DNA from: Phycisphaerales bacterium
GTDB lineage: Bacteria > Planctomycetota > Phycisphaerae > Phycisphaerales > SM1A02
Assembly: GCA_022446905.1 (NCBI GenBank)
Contig: JAKVBT010000005.1
Location: forward strand, 676,451-740,450
Direction: 5' to 3'
Length of the DNA stretch: 64,000 bases
The notes beneath the pieces are model-generated. The model was not told the DNA's origin and made no database searches. It saw nothing but the letters and a program-made list of their open reading frames with translations. Positions within the stretch are counted from its first letter, which is position 1. Every line of letters begins with the position of its first letter. The translations under genes were made by a program, and so were the position numbers. This document shows positions 46,901 to 53,676 of this stretch, in pieces.

Positions 46901-47212
46901 CTGCCGCGACAAGACTCCCTCAAGCAACTGCAATGCCACCGTCTCATCGCCTGGCATCTGACGGTTCAAGGTCGCAATCGCAAGATCAACCTGAAATTGA
47001 TCTCTTGATGGATCTTCATTGGCGAGTTCCTGCAGGATGTCAACTGCGCCCTGATAGTCAAAGGCGCCCATCACCGCGACCGCATCATTGTGTTTCGCCA
47101 GTTGTGCAGCCGTGAACTCTTGTGCTGGAACAGGGCCATCCGCTGGCGGATCCGACTTGCAGCCAAGGAGAAGAACGAAAAGTACATAACAGCCCAGAGT
47201 GGCTCTAATCAC
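43904..47212 (-). CDS. TPR-CRTAC1/UnbV giant lipoprotein
   Basis: 1102 residues. The lipobox is LLLGC at residue 18. TPR units occupy about 35-235 (ANEDPSRDQFQVDLAIA, QDPEDAFAAYYLGQ). FG-GAP repeats with Asp-rich loops follow (DVDSDGQLDVVL, DADHDGDLDVLM, DFDGDLDTDVLL, DLDGDGQLDVVA), then a UnbV-like region (YAIGLGGAADVDFVAIDWTDG) and an extra C-terminal domain of about 400 residues ending in VRRHVLVFHGWCKDMD. That last pattern recurs in large CRTAC1/TPR proteins. It is coupled to the upstream nitrilase gene by ATGA (47209-47212). Confidence 0.87.
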   Translation of the reverse strand: MIRATLGCYVLFVLLLGCKSDPPADGPVPAQEFTAAQLAKHNDAVAVMGAFDYQGAVDILQELANEDPSRDQFQVDLAIATLNRQMPGDETVALQLLEGVLSRQPDNMRAAYTAGLLRLNAGDIEGAQQLFADVASQDPEDAFAAYYLGQTRMQLGDMPGALTSLRRAIDLDPYLRSALYAGAQAARRAGDTGLAASWLDTFQRMEHNPRAHLAELKYTRMGPKAELAVLNAQLGPPPPQPPGPLFDEASASVLQSAEAVTVNALSAGWIDGTLHVLAAGDGSSMYRLEQEGDESKGMVIRGPMASPFSDLKASAALWGDVDSDGQLDVVLCGDGINQLWLGRGDGGYELDQRFETSKANTVDGALFDADHDGDLDVLMVNDGQPCQLLGNNGDGSWRTIRDETSGFPESMVQGRQVVVSDFDGDLDTDVLLIGQSPPHMLWANDRLWAWSKPEQGWDGLLQAEVSAAVAADLNADGQIDLITSQPDASVKIWSRGEAVWSSEDLAAPMATPPHSAAVRRHDPLPRQLAVADLDGDGQLDVVAESAWGLPDQQGAMPLLQVLRGSGQREMLPIAAQRWMLCDVGSSQGPGLLVAESEGMKCYPPGTGRFSFVNVLPQGRTDTGQSMRSNMSGIGTHIAARVEDRWTITGGVRSNAGPGQSLQPYAIGLGGAADVDFVAIDWTDGVFQTESRLAPGPVHEIAETQRQLSSCPVIFAWDGSSMQFMTDCLGVAGLGFLLGPDRYAPPRPLERVLLSADVIKPRDGHYEFIIAEPMQETCYLDAVLLETIDCPPGWQVVPDERMGTGEPMPSSELLFYRHQQVPDEVLLHGVAVTEQAAVADGVALDPGHRDVRFLGRLLEPLNMELRFDEMRSGSGEPMLLIDGWVEYPYSQTMFAAWQAGRTYRPISIDAQGSDGDWVRLHTEIGYPAGMPRRSVFPLHGLPDGCRAIRLSTDLELYVDAASVVWVEPCAEAVVHLSTPLQANLEAAGFPRRIDGALRKPGFDWARRSPLWDTRTQRGWYDQLGDVLADVGTPDGTVAVFGTGDAVRCRFDPVREQPAGWVRRHVLVFHGWCKDMDLMTRDSGSVEPVPGEGSTGRTRYRSGR

Positions 47213-48189
47213 GATTGCCCCTTCGCCTTCTTGATTCGATCACGCAACGATGTCGTGGAAATGGGATGTTGGGCTGGTCCCATTCGTCCAGAGTTCTGAC
47301 TATAGGAGTAGGCTTCAGGCCGATGATGAGCAAGCGTGTCATGTCCGAGACGACGTAAGCGATCCTCACGTAGCGCCTCAATGTCAATGGAGGCCACAAC
47401 CACACGCTCTCCAGGACCTGCTTCAGCCTGCGCCAAAATGCGGCCGTCATAGTCCACCACCATGCTGGCGCCCGGCCAAGAGAATGGAGGGAACTGCTTC
47501 ATGGTTGCTGCTTGATTTGATGCCACGACATAACACCTGTTCTCTGCGGCCCGTGCTCGATTAAAGAGGGTCCACCAGTCCATCGGCGGCGTTGCCCCCC
47601 ACGGGTCCATATAGGCCGAGACCCGACACAACACTTCAGCACCATTAAATGCCAATTGTCTGGTCACTTCAGGAAACAGCCAGTCGTAGCAGATGGCACA
47701 GCCAATGCGTCCAATCTCGGTATCAGCAACTGGGAAGTGGTCCCCAGTCGGATCGAGATCATGCGGCGAGGCGTGCACTTCGTGAGGAATCCAAGGATTG
47801 ACTTTGCGATAGATCGACTCAACACCCTTTGGACCAACCAACACAGAAGTGTTGAATACAACATCCGGGCATTGCGGATCCCGCTCAAGGAAGGTCCCCG
47901 TCTGAATCCAGCATCCATGAGCCTGACAGAGTTGAACATATTGATCGATGTAGTCGTTTGGTATCTCGACGGCCAAATCCGCCAATAGCCTGCCCACATC
48001 TTCATGAATCGGAACTACATGAGCAAACTCAGGAAAGACCAGAAGCCGCACATCACCAAATGGTTGGTATCCGGCAATGGTCTGCTCAACCATGTGGCAC
48101 ATTCGGTCGACACGGCTGCCGATTTGATCTCTGTGCGTCGGAGGTTCAAAGGCCGTCTGGATCGCAGCGGCGAGATAACGCAGTGCCAT
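47209..48189 (-). CDS. Carbon-nitrogen hydrolase (nitrilase superfamily)
   Basis: 326 residues. The catalytic triad is visible as Glu54 in LLVFPEF, Lys in YRKVNPW and Cys in GCAICYDW. This is the amidase branch that includes N-carbamoylputrescine amidase and beta-ureidopropionase; the exact substrate is open. The start is ATG 48189, with TATGAT exactly 6 nt upstream; longer starts would overlap the divergent TPR gene. It leads a leaderless-looking unit nitrilase - TPR/CRTAC1 lipoprotein. No signal peptide, so it is cytosolic. Confidence 0.88.
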   Translation of the reverse strand: MALRYLAAAIQTAFEPPTHRDQIGSRVDRMCHMVEQTIAGYQPFGDVRLLVFPEFAHVVPIHEDVGRLLADLAVEIPNDYIDQYVQLCQAHGCWIQTGTFLERDPQCPDVVFNTSVLVGPKGVESIYRKVNPWIPHEVHASPHDLDPTGDHFPVADTEIGRIGCAICYDWLFPEVTRQLAFNGAEVLCRVSAYMDPWGATPPMDWWTLFNRARAAENRCYVVASNQAATMKQFPPFSWPGASMVVDYDGRILAQAEAGPGERVVVASIDIEALREDRLRRLGHDTLAHHRPEAYSYSQNSGRMGPAQHPISTTSLRDRIKKAKGQS

Positions 48190-48195
48190 AGGTGA

Positions 48196-48201
48196 ATCAT
48201 A
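48196..48201 (-). promoter_or_regulatory. Putative -10 (TATGAT) for leaderless nitrilase gene
   Basis: TATGAT ends 6 nt before ATG 48189, within the 64-bp divergent intergenic region. Confidence 0.45.
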
Positions 48202-48240
48202 CGCATTGATGCAACATCTGCGGCACTTCGTAAGCGGAGA

Positions 48241-48246
48241 TACAAT
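48241..48246 (+). promoter_or_regulatory. Putative -10 (TACAAT) for leaderless TPR lipoprotein gene
   Basis: TACAAT (5/6) ends 7 nt before ATG 48254; it sits back to back with the nitrilase -10, about 40 bp apart. Confidence 0.45.
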
Positions 48247-48253
48247 CAGAGCG

Positions 48254-49711
48254 ATGAAGTCTCTCCGCTGGCTATTGGTCCTGTGTTGGTCCATGAGTGC
48301 GTGCGACTCAGCACCTCCGGACGTTGGACCGCCCCCATCACCTGGGGAACAAATGCTCGGTGGCGAAGTCATGGAAGCCGTCACGGCCCAATTGGAGGCC
48401 GTGGCTACCAACCCCTCTGACCCAGCCCATCGCCGCACCCTTGGCATGCTCTACCTTGCCAATGGCATGCCTGCCGCTGCTGCCATGGCCTTTGAGCAGG
48501 CAATCGAGCTTGGAGATGCCACCGCGGCGACCTATTACCTCCTTGGAATTGCCATGGAAATGAGTGGGAATCTTGACCAAGCCCTCATGGCCATGGCCCA
48601 AGGACGCCAGTTGGATCCCTCCGCCCGACAACTGTGCTGGCGGCCTGGCTTCTGGCTGCTGGAGGATGGCCAAGCCGATCGAGCGCTGGCTCTATTTGAA
48701 CAGGCTGGCGTGCTTGAGCGGCAGACCGGACGGCCCCAAGCGGATGGCGCCGCTTGGCGAATTGGCCAAGCTCGCTCGCTGATGGATCTTGATCGTCCAG
48801 AGCAAGCAGTACCGGTGCTTGAGGAACTGGACAATTTGTTAGACCACTTTTACGTCGACTATCTGCTCGCACAGGCGCGTCGCCGCGCTGGGCTGTCAAA
48901 CGCTACCGCGACGCAGGCAAGCACCGGGGCCATTGAAGCGCCAAGTTATCCTGATCCCTGGTGGGACGAGGTCTCTGACGCCCAACGTGGCCTTGATGGA
49001 CGCATTGCTCGCATCGATGAGTTGCTCGATGCCAGTCGATTCTCCGAAGCTTCATCGGTCATCAATCAAGCTCGCGCCAGATGGCCGCGAGACGTCAACC
49101 TGCTCAATCGACAAAGTGAACTCCACCGCCGCCAAGGCGACACCAAAGCCTGGGTCCGAGCACTCAAACAAGCTGTCCGAATCGAGCCAACGCACGCCCC
49201 ATCACACTACAACCTATCGATTGCGCATCAACAATCCGGTGATTTGGATGCAGCCCTGAACCACGCCTACCAAGCTGTCGCTGCCAATGAATCCATGGCC
49301 AGCGGCTGGCTCCAGATTGGACGTCTCGTGGTACGCATGCGTCGCCTCGATCAAGGAAACAGCCCGGGCCAAGAGCAGGCCATTGCCGAGGCCCTGGCAC
49401 CGCTGGACCGCGCCTTTGCACTTGGGGTGGAGTCTCCCAATGAACATCTCATGTACGGCCATCTTCTGCTCCGCGGGAATCGACTGGATGATGCCCAGCG
49501 TGTACTGGCGCGGCTGACTGAGCGCCCCGATGGAGGCCCGCCAAAGTCCTGGGCAGTGCTCAGCGAGGTCTATGCAGCCCAAGACGACCATGAGTCTGCA
49601 CTGAAGACGGCGCTCATGGGACTCAATCGCTTTCCACAACAACCAGAACTCATCCGAATCATCAACCGATACCGACTTGGTCGCCCCACAAGCGAAACTC
49701 CCGATTCATGA
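48254..49711 (+). CDS. TPR-repeat lipoprotein
   Basis: 485 residues. Signal MKSLRWLLVLCWS and a lipobox-like MSAC place a mature Cys at about 17. At least eight TPR-type helix pairs follow (for example RRTLGMLYLANGMPAAAAM, YYLLGIAMEMSGNLDQALM, HYNLSIAHQQSGDLDAALN). It is a likely scaffold at the periplasmic face. Its stop overlaps the next CRTAC1 gene (ATGA at 49708-49711), so both are made together. It mirrors the opposite-strand TPR/CRTAC1 gene, but as two proteins. Confidence 0.86.
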   Translation: MKSLRWLLVLCWSMSACDSAPPDVGPPPSPGEQMLGGEVMEAVTAQLEAVATNPSDPAHRRTLGMLYLANGMPAAAAMAFEQAIELGDATAATYYLLGIAMEMSGNLDQALMAMAQGRQLDPSARQLCWRPGFWLLEDGQADRALALFEQAGVLERQTGRPQADGAAWRIGQARSLMDLDRPEQAVPVLEELDNLLDHFYVDYLLAQARRRAGLSNATATQASTGAIEAPSYPDPWWDEVSDAQRGLDGRIARIDELLDASRFSEASSVINQARARWPRDVNLLNRQSELHRRQGDTKAWVRALKQAVRIEPTHAPSHYNLSIAHQQSGDLDAALNHAYQAVAANESMASGWLQIGRLVVRMRRLDQGNSPGQEQAIAEALAPLDRAFALGVESPNEHLMYGHLLLRGNRLDDAQRVLARLTERPDGGPPKSWAVLSEVYAAQDDHESALKTALMGLNRFPQQPELIRIINRYRLGRPTSETPDS

Positions 49712-51477
49712 AACGCACGCTTCTGATAGCACTGATGCTCAGCGTGGGATGCCAGGGCGAGCCAGCACCCCCGAACGCCGAACCTGCTGCCATCAGTGCT
49801 CCATCATCAGCCCCAGCAGCGTGGGTCAAAACACACGAACCATTTGATTTCAAGTGGATCTCTGGCGCTTTAGGCGAGTTTGCAATGCCTGAAATCATCG
49901 GTGGCGGAGTCGCTCTGATTGACTACGACGGTGATCGGGATCTCGATGTGTATTTCATCCAAGGCGGCGATCTGCTCGCTGCCCGAAATGCAGCCGCATC
50001 CAACCCACATCAAAACAGACTCTTTCGAAATGATGGGCAGTTCCGTTTTGTCGATGTGACTGAGGAAACAGGAACTGGAGATCGGCGGTACGGGATGGGC
50101 GTTGCTGTGGGCGATATCGACAACGACGGTGATCCAGACCTCTATATCACCAATGTGGGCCGCAACACCATGCTCCGAAATGACGCCGGCAACTTTGTCG
50201 ACGTCACAGAAGAGACCGGCACCGGCGACCCGGGCTGGGGCGCCAGCGCCGTCTTCTTTGATGCAGATCTCGACGGCGACCTCGATCTCTTTGCCACCAA
50301 CTACCTCGATTGGACCCCTGAAACAGAACTGACCTGCTTCAACCCACTTGGCGGGGAGGACTATTGTTCCCCACGAAACTACCTCTCACCAGCCATTGAT
50401 GTGTTCTACCGCAACAAAGGCGATGGCACGTTTGAGAATGCCACCGTCGATACAGGCTTGAATGAATCAGCTGGTACTGGACTGGGTGTGATCTCTGCCG
50501 ACTGGACCGGAGATGGCTACCCAGACCTCTTTGTTGCCAACGACGGCATGCCGGACTTCTTCTGGGCCTCCAATGGCGATGGTCGCTGGAGCGAACACGG
50601 CATGGACCGTGGTTGCGCATTGGACGACGAAGGAATCGCCAAAGCTGGCATGGGTGTAGACACAGATGATATTGACGATGACGGCGATCTTGATCTCATC
50701 GTGTGCAACCTCACAGGCGAATCCGATTCGATCTTCCGCAATGATGGAGACTACTTCATTGACATGACCGCTCGTACCGGTGTCCGCAAGTCCACGCGCC
50801 ATGCCACCCGCTTCGGGTTGGGCTGGGTCGATCTCAACAATGACGGATGGCTAGATCTTTTTGAAGCAAATGGACGTGTCATGCGATCCGCCGATGCGAA
50901 GACACATGACCCTTACGCCCAACACAATCATCTGCTGCAAGGAGATCAGCGTGGGCGTTTCACGATGGTGCCCCACGCGCTGGACAGTACTGATGCCCAG
51001 CCAAGAACCAGTCGAGCAGCAGCTTTTGGTGATCTCAATAACGACGGGCGGATCGATGTGGTCATTTGCAATCGAGATGCCCCTGCCATCCTTTTAGAAA
51101 ACATCACCAATCCTGAACATCACTATGTTCGAATCGATGTCATCAATGAACATGGCCGTCCAGATGTCGGCAGCCTGGTTGAATTGCGTCTCCCTGATCG
51201 CACGATCACCAGACCCGTACAACGAGCGGGGTCCTATATGGCCTCAAATGAGCCGACCGTTCATATCGGCATTGGCCCACATGAGCGTTATGAGGCATTG
51301 AGCGTGATCCGCCCGGATGGCACTCGTCAAACCTGGCCCGATGCAGCCCATATCCTCAACGGACAGTTCCGGATCGAGCCCCCCATATCTACACCCTCCT
51401 CTGCTGCCCACAATGCCGATGCAGTGGCCCCAAAGGCCCCATCAACAGAACCGGACGTTGGCAGAGAAGAAAAATAA
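49708..51477 (+). CDS. CRTAC1/UnbV FG-GAP lipoprotein
   Basis: 589 residues. The lipobox is MLSVGC (Cys15), then a Pro/Ala linker. The propeller starts at EIIGGGVALIDYDGDRDLDVYFIQGGD and has about seven repeats with Ca loops (DIDNDGDPDLYI, DADLDGDLDLFA, DIDDDGDLDLIV, DLNNDGWLDLFE, DLNNDGRIDVVI). The UnbV domain follows (GSLVELRLPDRTITRPVQRAGSYMAS). A low-complexity tail closes it. It is a surface-exposed putative adhesion or enzyme-partner protein, co-translated with the TPR lipoprotein. Confidence 0.9.
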   Translation: MKRTLLIALMLSVGCQGEPAPPNAEPAAISAPSSAPAAWVKTHEPFDFKWISGALGEFAMPEIIGGGVALIDYDGDRDLDVYFIQGGDLLAARNAAASNPHQNRLFRNDGQFRFVDVTEETGTGDRRYGMGVAVGDIDNDGDPDLYITNVGRNTMLRNDAGNFVDVTEETGTGDPGWGASAVFFDADLDGDLDLFATNYLDWTPETELTCFNPLGGEDYCSPRNYLSPAIDVFYRNKGDGTFENATVDTGLNESAGTGLGVISADWTGDGYPDLFVANDGMPDFFWASNGDGRWSEHGMDRGCALDDEGIAKAGMGVDTDDIDDDGDLDLIVCNLTGESDSIFRNDGDYFIDMTARTGVRKSTRHATRFGLGWVDLNNDGWLDLFEANGRVMRSADAKTHDPYAQHNHLLQGDQRGRFTMVPHALDSTDAQPRTSRAAAFGDLNNDGRIDVVICNRDAPAILLENITNPEHHYVRIDVINEHGRPDVGSLVELRLPDRTITRPVQRAGSYMASNEPTVHIGIGPHERYEALSVIRPDGTRQTWPDAAHILNGQFRIEPPISTPSSAAHNADAVAPKAPSTEPDVGREEK

Positions 51478-51632
51478 GCCCCAAGATGTAGTGGGTCTCG
51501 CTATCGACCTCCACCCACCATCGTGTATGTCCACGCCTCAAAGTGCCTTCAAAGCCTGCCAGGGCCATTTATCCGTTCTTGAGGAGACTGCCACGTGGCC
51601 GACAAAGAGGACACCGAAGGAGCGAGCGGACT

Positions 51633-51830
51633 ATGGACTACAAGAACAACCTGATCGACACCATCCAGACCCACAATCCCACTGCCGACCGAATCTGGCT
51701 GGAGGGATTCTCAGCAGAGTCGCTCCGCACCTATCTGGATCACCTGGTCTCCGCGAGTGAACCACGTGGGTCACACTGGGTTCGCCCCGGCGATACACCT
51801 GCAATTACCTTCCGCGCCACTGCAGCCTGA
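51633..51830 (+). CDS. Small conserved-looking protein (65 aa)
   Basis: 65 residues from ATG 51633, with GAAGGAG about 8 nt upstream, one of the better Shine-Dalgarno sites here. The sequence MDYKNNLIDTIQTHNPTA..., with WLEGFSAESLRTYLDHL and PRGSHWVRPGDTPAI, looks globular and soluble, with one or two helices and a basic turn. I know no function. The 155 bp upstream, after the CRTAC1 gene, holds no other gene. It converges with the response regulator across a palindromic region. Confidence 0.7.
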   Translation: MDYKNNLIDTIQTHNPTADRIWLEGFSAESLRTYLDHLVSASEPRGSHWVRPGDTPAITFRATAA

Positions 51831-51861
51831 TTAGCTGTTGTCAACATTTCAGACTTCGATG

Positions 51862-51907
51862 GCACCGGTGCATGCCCTGTTGGGCAGTTTGGTGAGACAC
51901 CGGTGTC
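51862..51907. terminator. Bidirectional hairpin between convergent genes
   Basis: Two copies of the self-complementary CACCGGTG (51863-51870 and 51898-51905) can pair as an outer stem around TGCCC-TGTT-GGGCA (51873-51886). The element lies midway in the 101-bp gap. Each CACCGGTG is itself a palindrome, so cruciform or protein binding is also possible. Confidence 0.5.
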
Positions 51908-51931
51908 GTCGTGCGCCCACTCAATGATCAG

Positions 51932-52462
51932 TCAGTTTTCCTGCTCAACCTCATCGACCAATTCTGTCGGAGGCGGCTCGATCTGATCCCCTTCGTCAGT
52001 CAGGCCGATGACATCCGCTGCCCGGGGCTGCCACTCGGGCCCAGTGCGAACACCCAGCTTTTGCCCAAGTCGAAGTTCAAGGAATGAACGCACTCGAGTC
52101 AGCAGTTCCAATTTGTTGACCGGCTTGGCAATAAAATCATTGGTACCACACTCAACCGCTCTCTCGAAGTCACCGACACCATTTAAGGCTGTCACCATGA
52201 TGACGATGACATCGCGCGTCGCCGGCTGCGCTTTGATCTTCTGACACACCTCAAATCCGCTCATGCGAGGCATCATCACATCAAGAAGGACCAAATCAGG
52301 TGGCTGGCGATCAATCTCCTCAATGGCAGCAATGCCATCACTGGCCGTGCGAATCGTGCAGCCAAGCCCGTCGAGATAGGCCTGCATCAGTTCCAGATTC
52401 TGCTGGTTGTCATCAACAATCAGGACCTGGGCCTCAGCGAGCGTGGAGGATGCTTCTGTCAT
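51932..52462 (-). CDS. Single-domain response regulator
   Basis: 176 residues. The receiver domain has acidic pocket Asp17-Asp18 (IVDDNQQN), phospho-acceptor Asp61 (LVLLDVMMPRMSG), Thr in IMVTALN and Lys in IAKPVNKLEL. After residue 130 there is only an acidic tail of about 45 residues with no output domain. It is a DivK/CheY-like signal carrier; the kinase is not adjacent. TAGGAT lies 6 nt before the ATG. Confidence 0.93.
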   Translation of the reverse strand: MTEASSTLAEAQVLIVDDNQQNLELMQAYLDGLGCTIRTASDGIAAIEEIDRQPPDLVLLDVMMPRMSGFEVCQKIKAQPATRDVIVIMVTALNGVGDFERAVECGTNDFIAKPVNKLELLTRVRSFLELRLGQKLGVRTGPEWQPRAADVIGLTDEGDQIEPPPTELVDEVEQEN

Positions 52463-52468
52463 ACGCGA

Positions 52469-52474
52469 ATCCTA
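52469..52474 (-). promoter_or_regulatory. Putative -10 (TAGGAT) for leaderless response regulator
   Basis: TAGGAT ends 6 nt before ATG 52462; no Shine-Dalgarno is present. Confidence 0.4.
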
Positions 52475-52578
52475 CCACCCCAGAGTCGTGGCTTGAGCCT
52501 TCAGAACCACCACAATCGTGCATCTAGGCGTATCAACGCTGCTTGAAGTACAATGCAGGGCTGGCGACGGAGACCCCA

Positions 52579-53043
52579 ATGGCCCCTTCACACGAAAAGC
52601 GACCACCTTGGCAGAACCAGTTTGAGATCCCCTCGACGGACGACCTGCGGACCGATCTTCCGCTCCCGTCTGTGGAGCTGTTTGATGACATCCGAGAGGC
52701 CGTGCTCAAGCACGAAGACATCGTCGAAGAGAAGCGGTGGTACGGCGAATGTTGGTTCTGGACACTTGGATTCTTTCTGAAAGATGAGGCCACTGTCGAG
52801 GATGAGCCCCTGCTCTTACTCATTCCCACCCCGGAGGACCTCCAAGTCGCCATGCCCTTTGATCGTGAGTGCCTTGAATCGCTCAATACCAGGCGCATGA
52901 AACGAGCCATCCGAGATGGCCTCGATCTCGCCTCTGACCCATACTCCACCAACTGGGCGATTTGGCCGATCAATGCGCGCAATATGCTTGATGATCTGTA
53001 TTCCATCATTCGGCATCGCATCAACTGGCTGCGTGGTACCTGA
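52579..53043 (+). CDS. Uncharacterised soluble protein
   Basis: 154 residues from ATG 52579, with CGGAGA upstream. It contains RWYGECWFWTLGFFLKD and ends DLYSIIRHRINWLRGT. Tryptophan content is high and there is no signal peptide or TM helix. I do not recognise a family; the central aromatic strand loosely recalls YdhG/DUF1801-type folds, a weak guess. TACAAT at 52549-52554 may be the -10. It stands alone, divergent from the response regulator and convergent with the ExbBD operon. Confidence 0.68.
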   Translation: MAPSHEKRPPWQNQFEIPSTDDLRTDLPLPSVELFDDIREAVLKHEDIVEEKRWYGECWFWTLGFFLKDEATVEDEPLLLLIPTPEDLQVAMPFDRECLESLNTRRMKRAIRDGLDLASDPYSTNWAIWPINARNMLDDLYSIIRHRINWLRGT

Positions 53044-53049
53044 GTTTTT

Positions 53050-53676
53050 CTACGGGATCGGTTGCGCCAGTTCCACCACCGGAAGCCAATCCACATCCAT
53101 GCGGATTGACATCGTGTCGATTGACTCCCAGTCGGTCCCCCAACCCAACAATGCCGCTCGAGCTGCAAGCCATGGATCATCTGCCCGAGGCTGACGGTCT
53201 CTCAATGCGGCATCGCGTCTGACCGCTGGCAAACCACCTGGCATCAAACCCGAAACGGTACGCAGCACAGCCTCTACATTTGGATCTGCCAATTTCTTCC
53301 GAGCTGCGGCCCGCCGGCCCGCTGCAAGGTCGCCCAGCAATCGCGCAGCCTTGACTCTTGCCTCTTGTTGCAGCACAGGCTGAGGCCGCGCTATCGCAGG
53401 GAGTAATCCGCCATCTGCTTTCAACGCTGAATGATTTCCGGATGTGGCGTGCTGCCCGGCCGCTGGACTCACTTCGATAATCAGCAACGCTGCAGATGTC
53501 GCGTGTGTTACGGGCGACGCCGACGCTGCCTCCAGCGCTGCTGCTCGAATTTCAACTACCGGCGCCCCTGCAGACTGCAGGCGCTCCGCCTCCAGTAGCC
53601 ACTTCTCAGCAATATCCACAGCCGCAACATGCATCGCAGTGAACACCGTGAGCACATAGAACACCGAGCACATCAT
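53050..53676 (-). CDS. Secreted protein of unknown function, last gene of ExbBD operon
   Basis: 208 residues. A signal peptide (MMCSVFYVLTVFTAMHVAAV) precedes an Ala-rich helical mature part with AARLLGDLAAGRRAAARKKLADPNVEAVL and a C-terminal ESIDTMSIRMDVDWLPVVEL. No family is recognised; the helical part could be TPR-like. The start overlaps the upstream gene's stop (ATGA at 53673-53676), so it belongs to the eight-gene operon and is probably periplasmic. Confidence 0.75.
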   Translation of the reverse strand: MMCSVFYVLTVFTAMHVAAVDIAEKWLLEAERLQSAGAPVVEIRAAALEAASASPVTHATSAALLIIEVSPAAGQHATSGNHSALKADGGLLPAIARPQPVLQQEARVKAARLLGDLAAGRRAAARKKLADPNVEAVLRTVSGLMPGGLPAVRRDAALRDRQPRADDPWLAARAALLGWGTDWESIDTMSIRMDVDWLPVVELAQPIP

